Shown here: one piece after another, positions 1 to 8,858 of the stretch | How positions within the stretch are numbered: position 1 is the stretch's first letter | Layout: each line of letters opens with the position of its first letter | From: Nonlabens marinus S1-08 | GTDB taxonomy: Bacteria > Bacteroidota > Bacteroidia > Flavobacteriales > Flavobacteriaceae | Reading direction: 5' to 3' | Assembly (NCBI RefSeq): GCF_000831385.1 | Contig: NZ_AP014548.1 | Span: forward strand, 682,001-746,000 | DNA: 64,000 bases | Translations under genes and position numbers: made by a program | Notes under the pieces: generated by a model | What the model was told of the DNA's origin: nothing | Seen by the model: only the letters and a program-made list of their open reading frames with translations | The model's database searches: none

Positions 1-401
1 ACTTCGTTTCCTAGAACTATCGCAACTTTAGAATTTTTATCTGGGCTGTAGTGAAATAAATTTTGAGAACGCTCGGCCTGTTCAATGGCACAGGTTTGAT
101 ATCCTGCAGCATTCAGTTGTTGAACTACTTCTAGAGTATCTTCAACATATTCCCAGGCGACAGATTCTGTCGCGCCTAAAGCTGTTTTACGAATTTCCCG
201 GTGAGGCGGCTGTGCGGTGATTCCGCATAGATAGATTTTTTCCACACGATAAGCATCGGCACTACGGAAAACGCTCCCGACATTATTCAAACTGCGAACG
301 TTGTCTAGAACGATGATGAGTGGGGTTTTTTCGCTTTCGCGAAAGCGAACTGGCGACAACCGTTCTAACTCGTCATTGAGAAGTTTTCTTGTTTCAGACA
401 A
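1..401 (-). CDS. TrmH/SpoU-family RNA methyltransferase, 3' end beyond the window
   Basis: Partial gene that runs off the left edge. The frame reads PLIIVLDNVRSLNNVGSVFR near the N terminus and LGNEV at the edge; these are the N-terminal and nucleotide-binding motifs of SpoU/TrmH 2'-O-ribose methyltransferases, which use SAM to modify tRNA or rRNA in a knotted fold. No ATG is in frame, so I chose TTG at 401-399 (MSETRKLLNDELERLSP), 12 bases after the stop of the PorP/SprF gene with which it is probably co-transcribed. A copy of the dispersed palindrome writes RFRES just before the first conserved strand. Family is clear; the RNA target is not. Confidence 0.82.
   Translation of the reverse strand, partial: MSETRKLLNDELERLSPVRFRESEKTPLIIVLDNVRSLNNVGSVFRSADAYRVEKIYLCGITAQPPHREIRKTALGATESVAWEYVEDTLEVVQQLNAAGYQTCAIEQAERSQNLFHYSPDKNSKVAIVLGNE
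332..347. repeat. Dispersed palindrome, copy 1 (in trmH-like gene)
   Basis: CGCTTTCGCGAAAGCG; symmetry extends to 20 bases (330-349). It is read in the frame that gives RFRES. Confidence 0.95.
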
Positions 402-412
402 ATGAAATGCGC

Positions 413-1414
413 TTATAGATTTACCGCTGGGCAGTTACAGCTCCAACGATCTTTAGTACAAAGGAAATCGATCCCTAAAGTAATCTGGTGAAAGCCACCG
501 CTGGCAAATTGTACATCGCCAAATTGCTGGCTATAGGTGTAACCGACGGTGAAGTTGTTGATTTTAGCTCCTAGAAACGGAGACAATAAGGATAAGTTTT
601 GCTGTTGAACATCAGCTCCATTTTGGAATTCTGCCCCTTCAAAACTTTGTCTGTAGGAAGCTCCCATATAAAGAACTGTGGTTTCATTGAGGTCGTAAAA
701 AGCTTTGGCATTCACATCTACAAATTGCTCTTTAGTTCTATTGGTTCGCTGGTAAAGTACGGAAGGTTCAAACTGCCAGTCTGATCCTTTTGGAGCAATT
801 AAATAACCTGCGTTAGCAATCAAGCGCAGTTGGTCTGTACTCTCAAAACCTTCAGAGTATATTTCTCTATTTTGAAAAATCGCATTCTTGACGGTAGCGT
901 GAAGGAAAAAGTCTTTGTACAAATAGGAAGCACCAATATCAATGTTGAAATAAGAGTCGCTCACTAGAACCCCTGTAATGATTGGGTCAAAATTGGTACG
1001 GTCAAAACTAGTTTCATCTAGACGACTTTGTACCATCCCAACGTTCATCCCAAAGGATACTCGATTCAAATCTTCATAACCACCACCCACTTGTAAGTGG
1101 TACGCATAGGATAAATAAGCTCCTGTTTGTGAATGATATCCATTTTTATCGTTGAAGACGATTGCCCCTATACCGCTGTTCTGCCCAACGCCTGTATTGA
1201 AACTAAGGGTTTGTAAGTTAGGAGCATCCTGTTGATCGAACCACTGTTGTCTTGCCGTTGCGCGCACTTTGCCACAATTAGCAGCACCTGCCATAGATGG
1301 GTGCAACAGGTACAAGTTGTCCATTAAGTAATCCTGATATACTGGAATTCCTTCTTGAGCGGTACTAAGTTGTACTGAGGCGAAAAGAATTATGAGTAGT
1401 AAAAAATGCTTCAT
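413..1414 (-). CDS. PorP/SprF family outer-membrane protein
   Basis: 333 residues with a signal peptide (about 1-20, ending STAQ) and the family's N-terminal signature 'YQDYLMDNLYLLHPSMAG', followed by alternating beta strands typical of a barrel and a conserved C terminus (FHQITLGIDFLC). PorP/SprF proteins are outer-membrane partners of the type IX secretion system, often anchoring a particular secreted adhesin. Here there is no adjacent giant adhesin inside the window; the downstream gene is the TrmH-like methyltransferase, so its cargo cannot be named. The 231-base divergent region towards the Nfu gene holds its promoter, which I could not pin down. Confidence 0.85.
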   Translation of the reverse strand: MKHFLLLIILFASVQLSTAQEGIPVYQDYLMDNLYLLHPSMAGAANCGKVRATARQQWFDQQDAPNLQTLSFNTGVGQNSGIGAIVFNDKNGYHSQTGAYLSYAYHLQVGGGYEDLNRVSFGMNVGMVQSRLDETSFDRTNFDPIITGVLVSDSYFNIDIGASYLYKDFFLHATVKNAIFQNREIYSEGFESTDQLRLIANAGYLIAPKGSDWQFEPSVLYQRTNRTKEQFVDVNAKAFYDLNETTVLYMGASYRQSFEGAEFQNGADVQQQNLSLLSPFLGAKINNFTVGYTYSQQFGDVQFASGGFHQITLGIDFLCTKDRWSCNCPAVNL

Positions 1415-1618
1415 TTATAAGTGGTCTAAGGCTTTAACGTGCTGATTATCGAAATGTTTTATCCGTAAACCAGTATTCTAATGAATCGCCGATTCAAATA
1501 TATCATATAAAGACAAGAAATGAGAGCAGATCACCTGATAGGGAATTTGGATTTCATTTTTAAATCTCGCTATAACCTAATCCTTTGCCTATTTTCTAGT
1601 AGTTCCTTGCTTCCTATC

Positions 1619-1626
1619 TATCTTTG
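1619..1626 (+). promoter_or_regulatory. Bacteroidetes -7 box of the nfu gene
   Basis: TATCTTTG matches TAnnTTTG exactly and lies 19 bases before the ATG. No good -33 TTTG is found at the usual 19-base spacing. Confidence 0.55.
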
Positions 1627-1645
1627 TAGCTGAAAATGAGATGAC

Positions 1646-2554
1646 ATGAGTGAACACCAAATTAAAGTGGTTCCTACCACTAATGAAGCAATTGTAAAAT
1701 TTGAAAGCAGTGAATTTCTAGTAAAAAATCACAGCTATGAATTTAAAAACATAGATGATGCTAAGCCGTCCCCACTAGCGCAGCAATTATTTTATCTGCC
1801 GTTTGTTAAAACGGTCTACATCGCTCAAAATTTTATTGCTATTGAGCGATATGATATTGTGGAATGGAATGACGTCCAGGATGAAGTAGCAGAGCAAATT
1901 GAGAAGTATCTAAATAGCGGGAAAGCCTTAATTCCTGAAGAAGCTGAAGCGAAAAAGACCGCAGTTACCGTTTATGCGGAGGCAACTCCCAATCCTGCTG
2001 TTATGAAATACGTGGCCAATAAAAAGTTGGTCGTCAATAGTCAAGAGTTTAAAACTATTGAGAATACTGAGGCTGGTTCGCTTTCGCGAAAGCTATATCA
2101 GTTCCCCTTTGTGAAAGAATTGTATGTGGACGAGAATTACATCTCTGTGCACAAACATGATATCGTGGAGTGGCAGGAAGTGACTCATCAAATACGTTCT
2201 TTTATCAAGGAAGGAATTGAGAAAGGTGATGAAATAGGGATTTCTACTTACCAGTCGGGCACTGTAAAAGAAAGCGGAGAAATCATGGATCTTCCCAAAT
2301 TTGAAAACCTTAGTGAGGTATCTAAAAAGATCGTTGAGATTCTAGATGAGTACGTCAGACCAGCGGTGGCAAGTGATGGAGGAAATATCGTTTTTGACAG
2401 CTATAATGAAGAAACTCAGGAGGTAAATGTTATTCTGCAAGGTGCCTGTAGTGGTTGCCCTAGTTCAACCATGACTTTAAGAAACGGGATAGAAACCATG
2501 ATGAAAGAAATGATTCCCGGTAAGATTCAGAGAGTTGTAGCGATAAATGGATAA
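1646..2554 (+). CDS. NifU/Nfu-type iron-sulfur scaffold protein
   Basis: 302 residues. Two successive Nfu N-terminal-like domains (about 8-90 and 108-190, each with an ATPNPAVMK-like or FLVKN-like start and an 'IVEWxxV' strand), then a C-terminal NifU domain (about 225-302) with the cluster-binding CSGC at residues 268-271 in GACSGCPSST. Such proteins carry and deliver Fe-S clusters to apo-enzymes. The doubled N-terminal domain is usual in Bacteroidota. A palindrome copy inside the second domain writes SLSRK. The gene is monocistronic or reads into the paralog array 50 bases downstream. Confidence 0.9.
   Translation: MSEHQIKVVPTTNEAIVKFESSEFLVKNHSYEFKNIDDAKPSPLAQQLFYLPFVKTVYIAQNFIAIERYDIVEWNDVQDEVAEQIEKYLNSGKALIPEEAEAKKTAVTVYAEATPNPAVMKYVANKKLVVNSQEFKTIENTEAGSLSRKLYQFPFVKELYVDENYISVHKHDIVEWQEVTHQIRSFIKEGIEKGDEIGISTYQSGTVKESGEIMDLPKFENLSEVSKKIVEILDEYVRPAVASDGGNIVFDSYNEETQEVNVILQGACSGCPSSTMTLRNGIETMMKEMIPGKIQRVVAING
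2080..2093. repeat. Dispersed palindrome, copy 2 (in nfu gene)
   Basis: GCTTTCGCGAAAGC core; the left flank keeps TTC but the right flank is changed to T. Read in the LSRK frame. Confidence 0.93.
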
Positions 2555-2603
2555 ATTTATGGCATAATTTGTGAAGCCTTAAATACAACAAACCTACTTA
2601 ATT

Positions 2604-3335
2604 ATGAGAAATTTAAAACACATTAGTATTGCTTTAGCCCTAGTTGTAAGCTGCGGCATGAGCGCACAATTATTTCAAGAGGGTAAAACTTCCACTGGAA
2701 CTCAATTGGATTTACAAACCTTCCAAAATTCAGAATTAACCACGATGCAGTTAACTGAGCCTGGAGAAGTTGATGGTGACCCGTTACTTTTTGATAAATA
2801 CATGCCTGCAGAAATCATTTTTGTAGGAACTGATCAAAAACCGATCAACATGTATCTTAATTATAACGTCTATGCAAACCTGATGAAAATGCTTTCAGAC
2901 GAAGAAAACAAGGATGAAGTTCGTATGCTACCAAGAGCCTCTAATTTTGATATTCTTATAGATAACAAGAGGTTTAGGTATATAGATTTTAAAGTTGATG
3001 GATCATATATTGAATCCTATGTGGAAATCCTAGACTCTTATGAAAATGGTGATTTGCTAGTATTACATAGGACTAAAGAAATTCAGAAAGCAGTATCGAA
3101 TGGTAGCTCTTATGCATTAACTACTAATGATCGCTATAAATCTGATGATGCCTTTTATTACATTAAATCTGACGGTACCGCGATAGAAATGGAAAATCAC
3201 AAACGAAGAATAACTAATAACTTATCATCAAAAGCTGAAGATATGGTTAAAGATTATATCAAAGAGAAAAACGTAAAGTTTGAAGATGATTTGAAAGGAC
3301 TTAAGGGAGTTGCTAGATATTATAATAGCATTTAA
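2604..3335 (+). CDS. Secreted protein of unknown function, paralog A of three
   Basis: 243 residues with a signal peptide (about 1-21, ending SAQ). I do not recognise the family. It shares with the next two genes a fixed order of blocks: LTEPG...PLLFD, PAEIIF, LNYNVYANLMK, NFDIL...RFRYIDF, YVEILDSYENG, a YYIxxDG strand and a C-terminal GLKGVARYY. The fold looks beta-rich. It begins 50 bases after the Nfu gene and ends 46 bases before a strong terminator, so it is a separate unit from paralogs B and C. Confidence 0.8.
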   Translation: MRNLKHISIALALVVSCGMSAQLFQEGKTSTGTQLDLQTFQNSELTTMQLTEPGEVDGDPLLFDKYMPAEIIFVGTDQKPINMYLNYNVYANLMKMLSDEENKDEVRMLPRASNFDILIDNKRFRYIDFKVDGSYIESYVEILDSYENGDLLVLHRTKEIQKAVSNGSSYALTTNDRYKSDDAFYYIKSDGTAIEMENHKRRITNNLSSKAEDMVKDYIKEKNVKFEDDLKGLKGVARYYNSI

Positions 3336-3380
3336 TTTTCGTAAGAATTTTTCCGAATAACAAATTTTTCTAAGATTTTG

Positions 3381-3408
3381 AAGTCCGCTGTTCAGCGGAC
3401 TTTTTTTT
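3381..3408 (+). terminator. Rho-independent terminator after paralog A
   Basis: Perfect 10-base-pair stem AAGTCCGCTG/CAGCGGACTT with a 2-base loop, followed by a run of T. Confidence 0.92.
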
Positions 3409-3561
3409 GTCAAGAATGTAGACTTTAATACAGGTCAAATTGATATTACACAGGTATATGACTGTTTATCTGTATTTTAACTTTTAAAAAAGAGTTAATG
3501 AAATCTTTTTAAAAAGTTGACTTCGTATATTTAAAGAAGGTCATTTAAATAGTTTTTAATT

Positions 3562-4278
3562 ATGAGATTTTTTCACATTTTAGGTTTTTTAGCGTTTTGT
3601 TCTGTGACTTTTTCGTCGCAGGCACAAATCGTAGGGTCTAATCAATTTCCGAATACCTATCGGATGCCTGGTGGCTATGCGTTCATTGAACCGAACACAG
3701 ACCCCTCTCTCAAATCTGTTACCGAGCCTAGGAGTGTCCAAGGATCTCCGTTTCTTTTTGAAGAAGCAGTCCCTTCAAAAATAATCTTCACTGATTCTGA
3801 TGAAGAATCTATAGATCTTGAATTGAACTATAATGCATATGCAGATTTTATGAAAATAAAAGATGAAGCTACTACGTCTAGTGATATTGAATTATTACCT
3901 AGAGGTTGGAATTACGATATCTTAATGGGTGAAAGGAGATTTAGGTTCATCAATTTCACACATAATAAAAGCGAAGTGAATACCCACGTTGAAATTGTTG
4001 AAACGTTTGACGATGGGTCCTTTCTGGCTATACAATGGTCTAAAGTAATTCAAGAGATTTTTCCAGGAAAAGATCGTTACGTTAGTTCTCAACGCTATTA
4101 CTTAATCAATACAGACGGAAGAGCTTTACAACTTAAAAATGATAACACTATTATAGATGCTTTGCCCAAGGCAGATCAAGATAAAATTAAAGAGTACATA
4201 ACTAATAACAATATTCGCTTTACAAAAGATTTGAGAGGTCTAAAAGGTGTTGCCAAGTACTATGTGAGTCTAAATTAA
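3562..4278 (+). CDS. Secreted protein of unknown function, paralog B of three
   Basis: 238 residues with a signal peptide (about 1-21, ending SQAQ). It keeps the shared blocks: VTEPRSVQGSPFLFEE, PSKIIF, LNYNAYADFMK, LLPRGWNYDIL, RFRFINF, VEIVETFDDGSFL and the C-terminal DLRGLKGVAKYYVSLN. The C terminus is closest to paralog C, suggesting B and C split most recently. It is followed 79 bases later by paralog C with no terminator between them. Function unknown. Confidence 0.8.
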   Translation: MRFFHILGFLAFCSVTFSSQAQIVGSNQFPNTYRMPGGYAFIEPNTDPSLKSVTEPRSVQGSPFLFEEAVPSKIIFTDSDEESIDLELNYNAYADFMKIKDEATTSSDIELLPRGWNYDILMGERRFRFINFTHNKSEVNTHVEIVETFDDGSFLAIQWSKVIQEIFPGKDRYVSSQRYYLINTDGRALQLKNDNTIIDALPKADQDKIKEYITNNNIRFTKDLRGLKGVAKYYVSLN

Positions 4279-4357
4279 ATGCGTACAATAGAAGCATGAA
4301 CTATGAAAAAAGATGATTGGATTTTAGAATAAACAATAATAACTCAAAGAAATAATT

Positions 4358-5074
4358 ATGAAATATATGCTGTTTACAACAACTGCTGTTTTAACCATGA
4401 TAAGCGCTCTGAGCAATGCACAAGCTACAATTGGAACTTCCTCACAATACCCTCGAGATGGTGATCTAATGCCTGGCTCACCTTATGGCTATACCTATCA
4501 TGAAAATTTGACTGAGCCGTCAAACGTTTCTGGATATCCTTTTCTTTACGATGAATTCAAACCAGCACAAATCATATTTATTGATAATGAAAGCAATCCA
4601 GTGAACTTGAATTTGAACTATAATATGTATGCAGACTTCATGAAAATAGAAGGGACCAACCTAGGCAACCAAAGTATACAGCTATTACCTAAAGCTTTGA
4701 ACTATGATATACTTATTGAAGGAGATCGTTTCCGGTTTGTGAGCTTTTCCAATGAAGGAAAATCAGTAAATTCTTATGTGGAGATCATTGAATCCTATGA
4801 GAATGGATCTTTTTTGGCTTTAAAAAGAAGTATGAAAATTCGCAAAGGTTTAAACTATTTTAAACCTGAATTTCAAAAAACTGAGCATTTCTATTATATC
4901 AACAACGACGGTTCATCATTCATATTAGAGAACCATGAAAAAAGGATAAGTAACAATTTTCCAGATCATGTAAAAGCAAGAGTGGAAAAATATATAGCGG
5001 ATAAAAATATTAGGTTTGATGAAAACCTAAGAGGTCTAAAAGGTGTTGCCAGGTATTATGCGAGTCTAAACTAA
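4358..5074 (+). CDS. Secreted protein of unknown function, paralog C of three
   Basis: 238 residues with a signal peptide (about 1-22, ending SNAQ). It has the same architecture as the two upstream genes: LTEPSNVSGYPFLYDE, PAQIIF, LNLNYNMYADFMKI, LLPKALNYDIL, RFRFVSF, YVEIIESYENGSFL and ENLRGLKGVARYYASLN. There is no lipobox, transmembrane segment or type IX C-terminal sorting domain visible, so it is probably periplasmic or simply exported. Tandem duplication within the array is clear; the role is not. Confidence 0.8.
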   Translation: MKYMLFTTTAVLTMISALSNAQATIGTSSQYPRDGDLMPGSPYGYTYHENLTEPSNVSGYPFLYDEFKPAQIIFIDNESNPVNLNLNYNMYADFMKIEGTNLGNQSIQLLPKALNYDILIEGDRFRFVSFSNEGKSVNSYVEIIESYENGSFLALKRSMKIRKGLNYFKPEFQKTEHFYYINNDGSSFILENHEKRISNNFPDHVKARVEKYIADKNIRFDENLRGLKGVARYYASLN

Positions 5075-5158
5075 ATAAATCTAGCAAATACTGTAAAGTC
5101 AACATCTTGTTAATCGTTGTGCAACAACATTTTGAAGAGTGAGCTTTAGGTAAGAATC

Positions 5159-5371
5159 ATAGTCATTTTAAAAGTAATTGAAGTTCTAGTTAATAACTAT
5201 AAATTAAGGGAATATGCTGCAAAAAATGCAGTAGCTTATGCCTCCAAAAGTGTTAAGAATATCAAGTCTGTTTGCATCCATGAGCAAAGCGCACAATTAA
5301 ATGACAATAATATTACGGAATACCGGGTGAATGCTAAAATCACGTTTGAAATAGATAAAACACTTAATTAG
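5159..5371 (+). CDS. Dodecin-family protein without a canonical start codon
   Basis: An uninterrupted 70-codon frame reads IVILKVIEVLV...ASKSVKNIKSVC...ITEYRVNAKITFEID, which is a full-length dodecin: a small flavin-binding protein that forms hollow dodecamers. The codon where other dodecins have ATG is ATA (5159-5161); a TAG lies 12 bases upstream and no ATG, GTG or TTG occurs in frame before codon 58. Either translation starts at ATA or ATT, or the gene has just lost its start. The body shows no stop or frameshift. It overlaps the 3' end of convergent tsaB by 8 bases. Confidence 0.6.
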   Translation: MVILKVIEVLVNNYKLREYAAKNAVAYASKSVKNIKSVCIHEQSAQLNDNNITEYRVNAKITFEIDKTLN

Positions 5372-6047
5372 ATTTAAACTCTTTCAAATAAAAGGGTTCA
5401 AAATAAGCGATATCTTCAACGGTATCGCTTTTTTTATAGGCTTGAATGGCGAGATTGCACATCGTCAAGGCAGTAGGCACTGAAGATACATACTCGTTTG
5501 ACCTATCTGCTGTGAGCTCCTGAAATTTAGCTGCACCCGTGCCTAATACTGTGGCGTCGCCGCTTTTCAGATACCTCTGGAAAGAATCTTCTTCAAGAAT
5601 AGTAGCGGCAACCTTTTCTTTCAACTCTCCATTTGTATACACGGCGCTGTAGACTTCCATTCTTCTGGCATCCATCATAGGTATGACCGTTTTGTTCTGA
5701 GGTACCTGTAAGGATAGGGCTCTCAAAGTATCTATTGAAATAAGTGGAATGTCTTGCGCAAAACACAATCCTTTAGCACTTGCTACACCTATCCTAAGAC
5801 CAGTATAGGATCCAGGTCCTTTACTAATAGCGACAGCAGCTAAATCTTCAATCGTTAAATTATTCCTATTCAAAAGCTCTTTGATATACACATGGAGCAA
5901 TTCTCCATGACTATACGAATCACTCTTGTCTTCTAGCAGGTCAAGGCAATTCTTTACATTCATATCATTTTTATACCCCCCTTTTTCTGAAGCTAGTGCG
6001 ACAGAGCAATTGGTAGAGGTCGTCTCAATACATAAGATGATAGGCAT
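5364..6047 (-). CDS. tsaB: tRNA threonylcarbamoyladenosine biosynthesis protein TsaB
   Basis: 227 residues. N-terminal ILCIETTSTNCSVAL and the ISKGPGSYTGLRIG block (about residues 75-95) mark TsaB, the inactive ASKHA-fold partner that, with TsaD and TsaE, transfers threonylcarbamoyl to A37 of ANN-decoding tRNAs. Length fits the family. It starts 18 bases after the membrane fusion protein gene and is the last gene on that strand, so it is probably co-transcribed with the efflux operon, although functionally unrelated. Confidence 0.93.
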   Translation of the reverse strand: MPIILCIETTSTNCSVALASEKGGYKNDMNVKNCLDLLEDKSDSYSHGELLHVYIKELLNRNNLTIEDLAAVAISKGPGSYTGLRIGVASAKGLCFAQDIPLISIDTLRALSLQVPQNKTVIPMMDARRMEVYSAVYTNGELKEKVAATILEEDSFQRYLKSGDATVLGTGAAKFQELTADRSNEYVSSVPTALTMCNLAIQAYKKSDTVEDIAYFEPFYLKEFKSN

Positions 6048-6065
6048 GGAACTGTAGTTTATTAG

Positions 6066-7334
6066 TTACTCTTCAGCAACCTCAACAACTTTCTTAGAAT
6101 TTACTGGTTTTCCAGATTTGAGAACATCTGTCACAGTGCGGTAAGGTCCGGTAATCACAATTTCTCCAGGTTTTAATCCAGAAGTGATCACGATATTTTT
6201 ATCGTCTTGAATGCCTGTTTTTACCACACGTAATTCAGCTTTTCCATTTTTCTCAATAAAAACACATTCGAACTTCTGAGTAGTAGAAGTAACTGGCATT
6301 TTATTAGTTTCAGTTGAAGTGGTGTCGTTCTTAACAACTATTGCACTTATAGGAACTGCGATAGCATCTTTCTTCTGTTTTGTAATGATGTCTACAGTAG
6401 CAGTCATTCCTGGTTTAAAAGGACTGTAATTGTCTGGTTTACCTTCTGTCAGGTCTTTGTAAGATTCTGATAGAATTCTGATTTTCACCTTAAAGTTGGT
6501 GACCTGATCCGCTGTTAAGGCCCCAGTGGCGGTATTGGCTATTTCTGTAACTTGTCCTTCAAATTCTTTCTTTAAGTAGGCATCTACTTCGACAATGGCC
6601 TTATCACCCACGTTGATCTTGACAATGTCATTCTCATTCACATCTACTTCCACTTCCATTTGTGACAAATCTGCAACTCGTAAAAGCTCTGTTCCTGCCA
6701 TTTGCTGAGTTCCAACCACTCGTTCTCCTAATTCTACCGCGAGCAATGAAACGGTTCCTGTCATAGGTGCGTAAATGCTAGTCCGACCTAAATTATCTGC
6801 AGCTTCATTAACCGTAGCGGCGGCACTTTGAACATTGAAATAAGCTGATCTTTCTGATGCTTTCGCACGATCATAGTTTGCTAACGCTGTATCATAATCC
6901 GATTGAGAAATTACCCCTTTTTTGAAAAGTTGAGAACTGCGATCAAAATTAGCTTTAGCTTCAGCAAGTGTTGCCTGGGCTTGAGCATAATTAGATCTAG
7001 AGTTTGAAAGACCTGCACGAGACCTACTGACGCTGGATTCTAAAAGGTCTGGATTGATCATGACTAGAAGTTGTCCTTTTTCAACCGCATCACCCTCATT
7101 CACGTTTAATTGAATAATCTCTCCAGGTACTTCAGGTGAAATACTAACTTCCACCTCTGGCTTAATCTTTCCTGTGGCGCTAACTGTTTCAGTTACATCC
7201 ATCTTTTCAACCAGCATGGTTTCTACGGGAGTTCCTGTATCTGAGGACCCTATGACACCTGCTAGTTTCAAGGCAACATAGCCTGCTATTAAAACTCCAA
7301 CAACAATTAGTGCTATTAGTAACTTTCTATTCAT
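6066..7334 (-). CDS. Efflux membrane fusion protein (MacA/HlyD type)
   Basis: 422 residues. One N-terminal membrane anchor (about 5-25), a lipoyl/barrel-sandwich half (VSISPEVPGEIIQLNVNEG), a coiled-coil hairpin (about 105-180, many S, A, N repeats), the second lipoyl half (IYAPMTGTVSLLAVELGERV) and beta-barrel plus membrane-proximal domains ending GLKPGEIVITGP. Such proteins bridge an inner-membrane transporter to a TolC channel. It is the second fusion protein of this operon and directly follows the TolC gene (3-base gap). Confidence 0.9.
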   Translation of the reverse strand: MNRKLLIALIVVGVLIAGYVALKLAGVIGSSDTGTPVETMLVEKMDVTETVSATGKIKPEVEVSISPEVPGEIIQLNVNEGDAVEKGQLLVMINPDLLESSVSRSRAGLSNSRSNYAQAQATLAEAKANFDRSSQLFKKGVISQSDYDTALANYDRAKASERSAYFNVQSAAATVNEAADNLGRTSIYAPMTGTVSLLAVELGERVVGTQQMAGTELLRVADLSQMEVEVDVNENDIVKINVGDKAIVEVDAYLKKEFEGQVTEIANTATGALTADQVTNFKVKIRILSESYKDLTEGKPDNYSPFKPGMTATVDIITKQKKDAIAVPISAIVVKNDTTSTETNKMPVTSTTQKFECVFIEKNGKAELRVVKTGIQDDKNIVITSGLKPGEIVITGPYRTVTDVLKSGKPVNSKKVVEVAEE

Positions 7335-7337
7335 GAT

Positions 7338-8804
7338 CTATAATTTTAAGTCTGATGGTTCGATGCCAAAATACAGCTCGAGTACTTTCAGTCTAAACAG
7401 GTAGTTGAATTTTGCCTGATTAAGGTTAATTTTTGAATTGTCGTAACGCAACTTGCTTTGACTAAAATCAAAGGCATTTGTTAAACCAACATCATAGCGT
7501 TGGGTTGCATAATCATAAGCGAGTTCTTGGGATTCCGTAGCTCTTTTTGCAGCTTCATAGGATTCTCGAGCACCTTTTACGTCCACATAAGCTTGGTAAA
7601 CGTTACTTTCTAGGTCAAGTTTTGCTTGTTCTAATTGATATTCTGAACGTTTAAGGCTCACCTGATTACGTTGCACGTTACTACGTGTACTAAACCCGTT
7701 GAAAATTGGGATATTTAATGAAAAACCATAACCAATACCGTCATTTTGATACAGTTGATCAATAAAAGGATCAGCACCACGAATGGTCGTTATCGTGTTT
7801 GGAAATTCACCAATTACATTTTGACCAGTACCTTCAACAGTACCAATCACCTCTGTTCTTGTTGGATTGTCTCTGTCTAGTGTTTGAGAAAATGAGGTAG
7901 CATCTGTATATCTAGTGTCGTATCCAAAAAAGGCACTGAGACTAGGGTAATAAGCTCCCTTTGCAATCTGGAGACTTTTTTCAGCTAGCTCTACATTTTT
8001 CTCAGCAATTTTAACTTCAGAACGATTGTCCTCTGCAGCTGCAATGATCTCATCTACAGATCTGCTAGCTATACTTTCATCTATAATGTCATAATCAGCA
8101 TCTGCTATATCAAAGTTCTCGTAATCCTTAATAAGCAGCAGTTGCGCCAAACTGATTTTACTGATGGTAACGGCATTTTGTGCATTAATTATTTGCTGTT
8201 GTTCAGATGCACTAGTAGCCCTAATTTCAAGAAGATCTCCTTCAGGCAATTGACCAGCATCCACTAATTCCTGTGTACGTTCAATCTGATCTAGGGTTAC
8301 CTGATTTTGTGATTGTAGCACTTCTAGATTAGCTTTATTTGTCAAAATATCTAGATAACTATTTGCTACAAATAGGGAGATATCGTCTTTCATCTTATCC
8401 AGTCTGTAAAGGCTGGCAATTTGAGCAATCTTAGCCTGCTGTAACTGGCGTACATTTCTTAAACCATCAAATAATGTGTAGCCTACGTTGATTCTACCAG
8501 TCACCGATAAAAAGGTCGTAGTTTGTGCATTATTAGTTACTGGGTTGAAACTCAAACCAGTGTTTTCTGATAGTCCTGCTGACCCGTTAACAGTTGGCAT
8601 AAAATTTCCCAAAGCATTCAGCTTATCGGCATCTGCGGTTTCAATATCAAGTTGGCTTTGTTTAATAGAGATGTTATTCTCAAGTGCATATTCCACACAC
8701 TCGGCTAGAGTCCATTGCTTTTGATTGTTTGGATTTGGTGATGTTTGCGCTTTCGCGAAAGCGAAACACCCTAGAAAAGCAGCACAAATAATTAAGTTCT
8801 TCAT
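7338..8804 (-). CDS. TolC-family outer-membrane efflux channel
   Basis: 488 residues. Signal peptide (about 1-19) ending FAFAKAQ, where the dispersed palindrome supplies the cleavage region. The rest shows two repeated TolC halves: WTLAECVEYALENNISIKQ start, YTLFDGLRN, long heptad-rich helices and the second half VQRNQVSLKRSEYQLEQAK. TolC proteins form a trimeric channel across the outer membrane and periplasm. Flanked on both sides by membrane fusion proteins, it is the exit duct of the operon. Confidence 0.92.
   Translation of the reverse strand: MKNLIICAAFLGCFAFAKAQTSPNPNNQKQWTLAECVEYALENNISIKQSQLDIETADADKLNALGNFMPTVNGSAGLSENTGLSFNPVTNNAQTTTFLSVTGRINVGYTLFDGLRNVRQLQQAKIAQIASLYRLDKMKDDISLFVANSYLDILTNKANLEVLQSQNQVTLDQIERTQELVDAGQLPEGDLLEIRATSASEQQQIINAQNAVTISKISLAQLLLIKDYENFDIADADYDIIDESIASRSVDEIIAAAEDNRSEVKIAEKNVELAEKSLQIAKGAYYPSLSAFFGYDTRYTDATSFSQTLDRDNPTRTEVIGTVEGTGQNVIGEFPNTITTIRGADPFIDQLYQNDGIGYGFSLNIPIFNGFSTRSNVQRNQVSLKRSEYQLEQAKLDLESNVYQAYVDVKGARESYEAAKRATESQELAYDYATQRYDVGLTNAFDFSQSKLRYDNSKINLNQAKFNYLFRLKVLELYFGIEPSDLKL
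8748..8763. repeat. Dispersed palindrome, copy 3 (in tolC-like signal peptide)
   Basis: CGCTTTCGCGAAAGCG read in the AFAKA frame at the signal-peptidase site. Confidence 0.95.
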
Positions 8805-8858
8805 AATCGATTAATGTCTATAGGTAGTTCTTAAATATGAATTGTTACAGATTATTTT

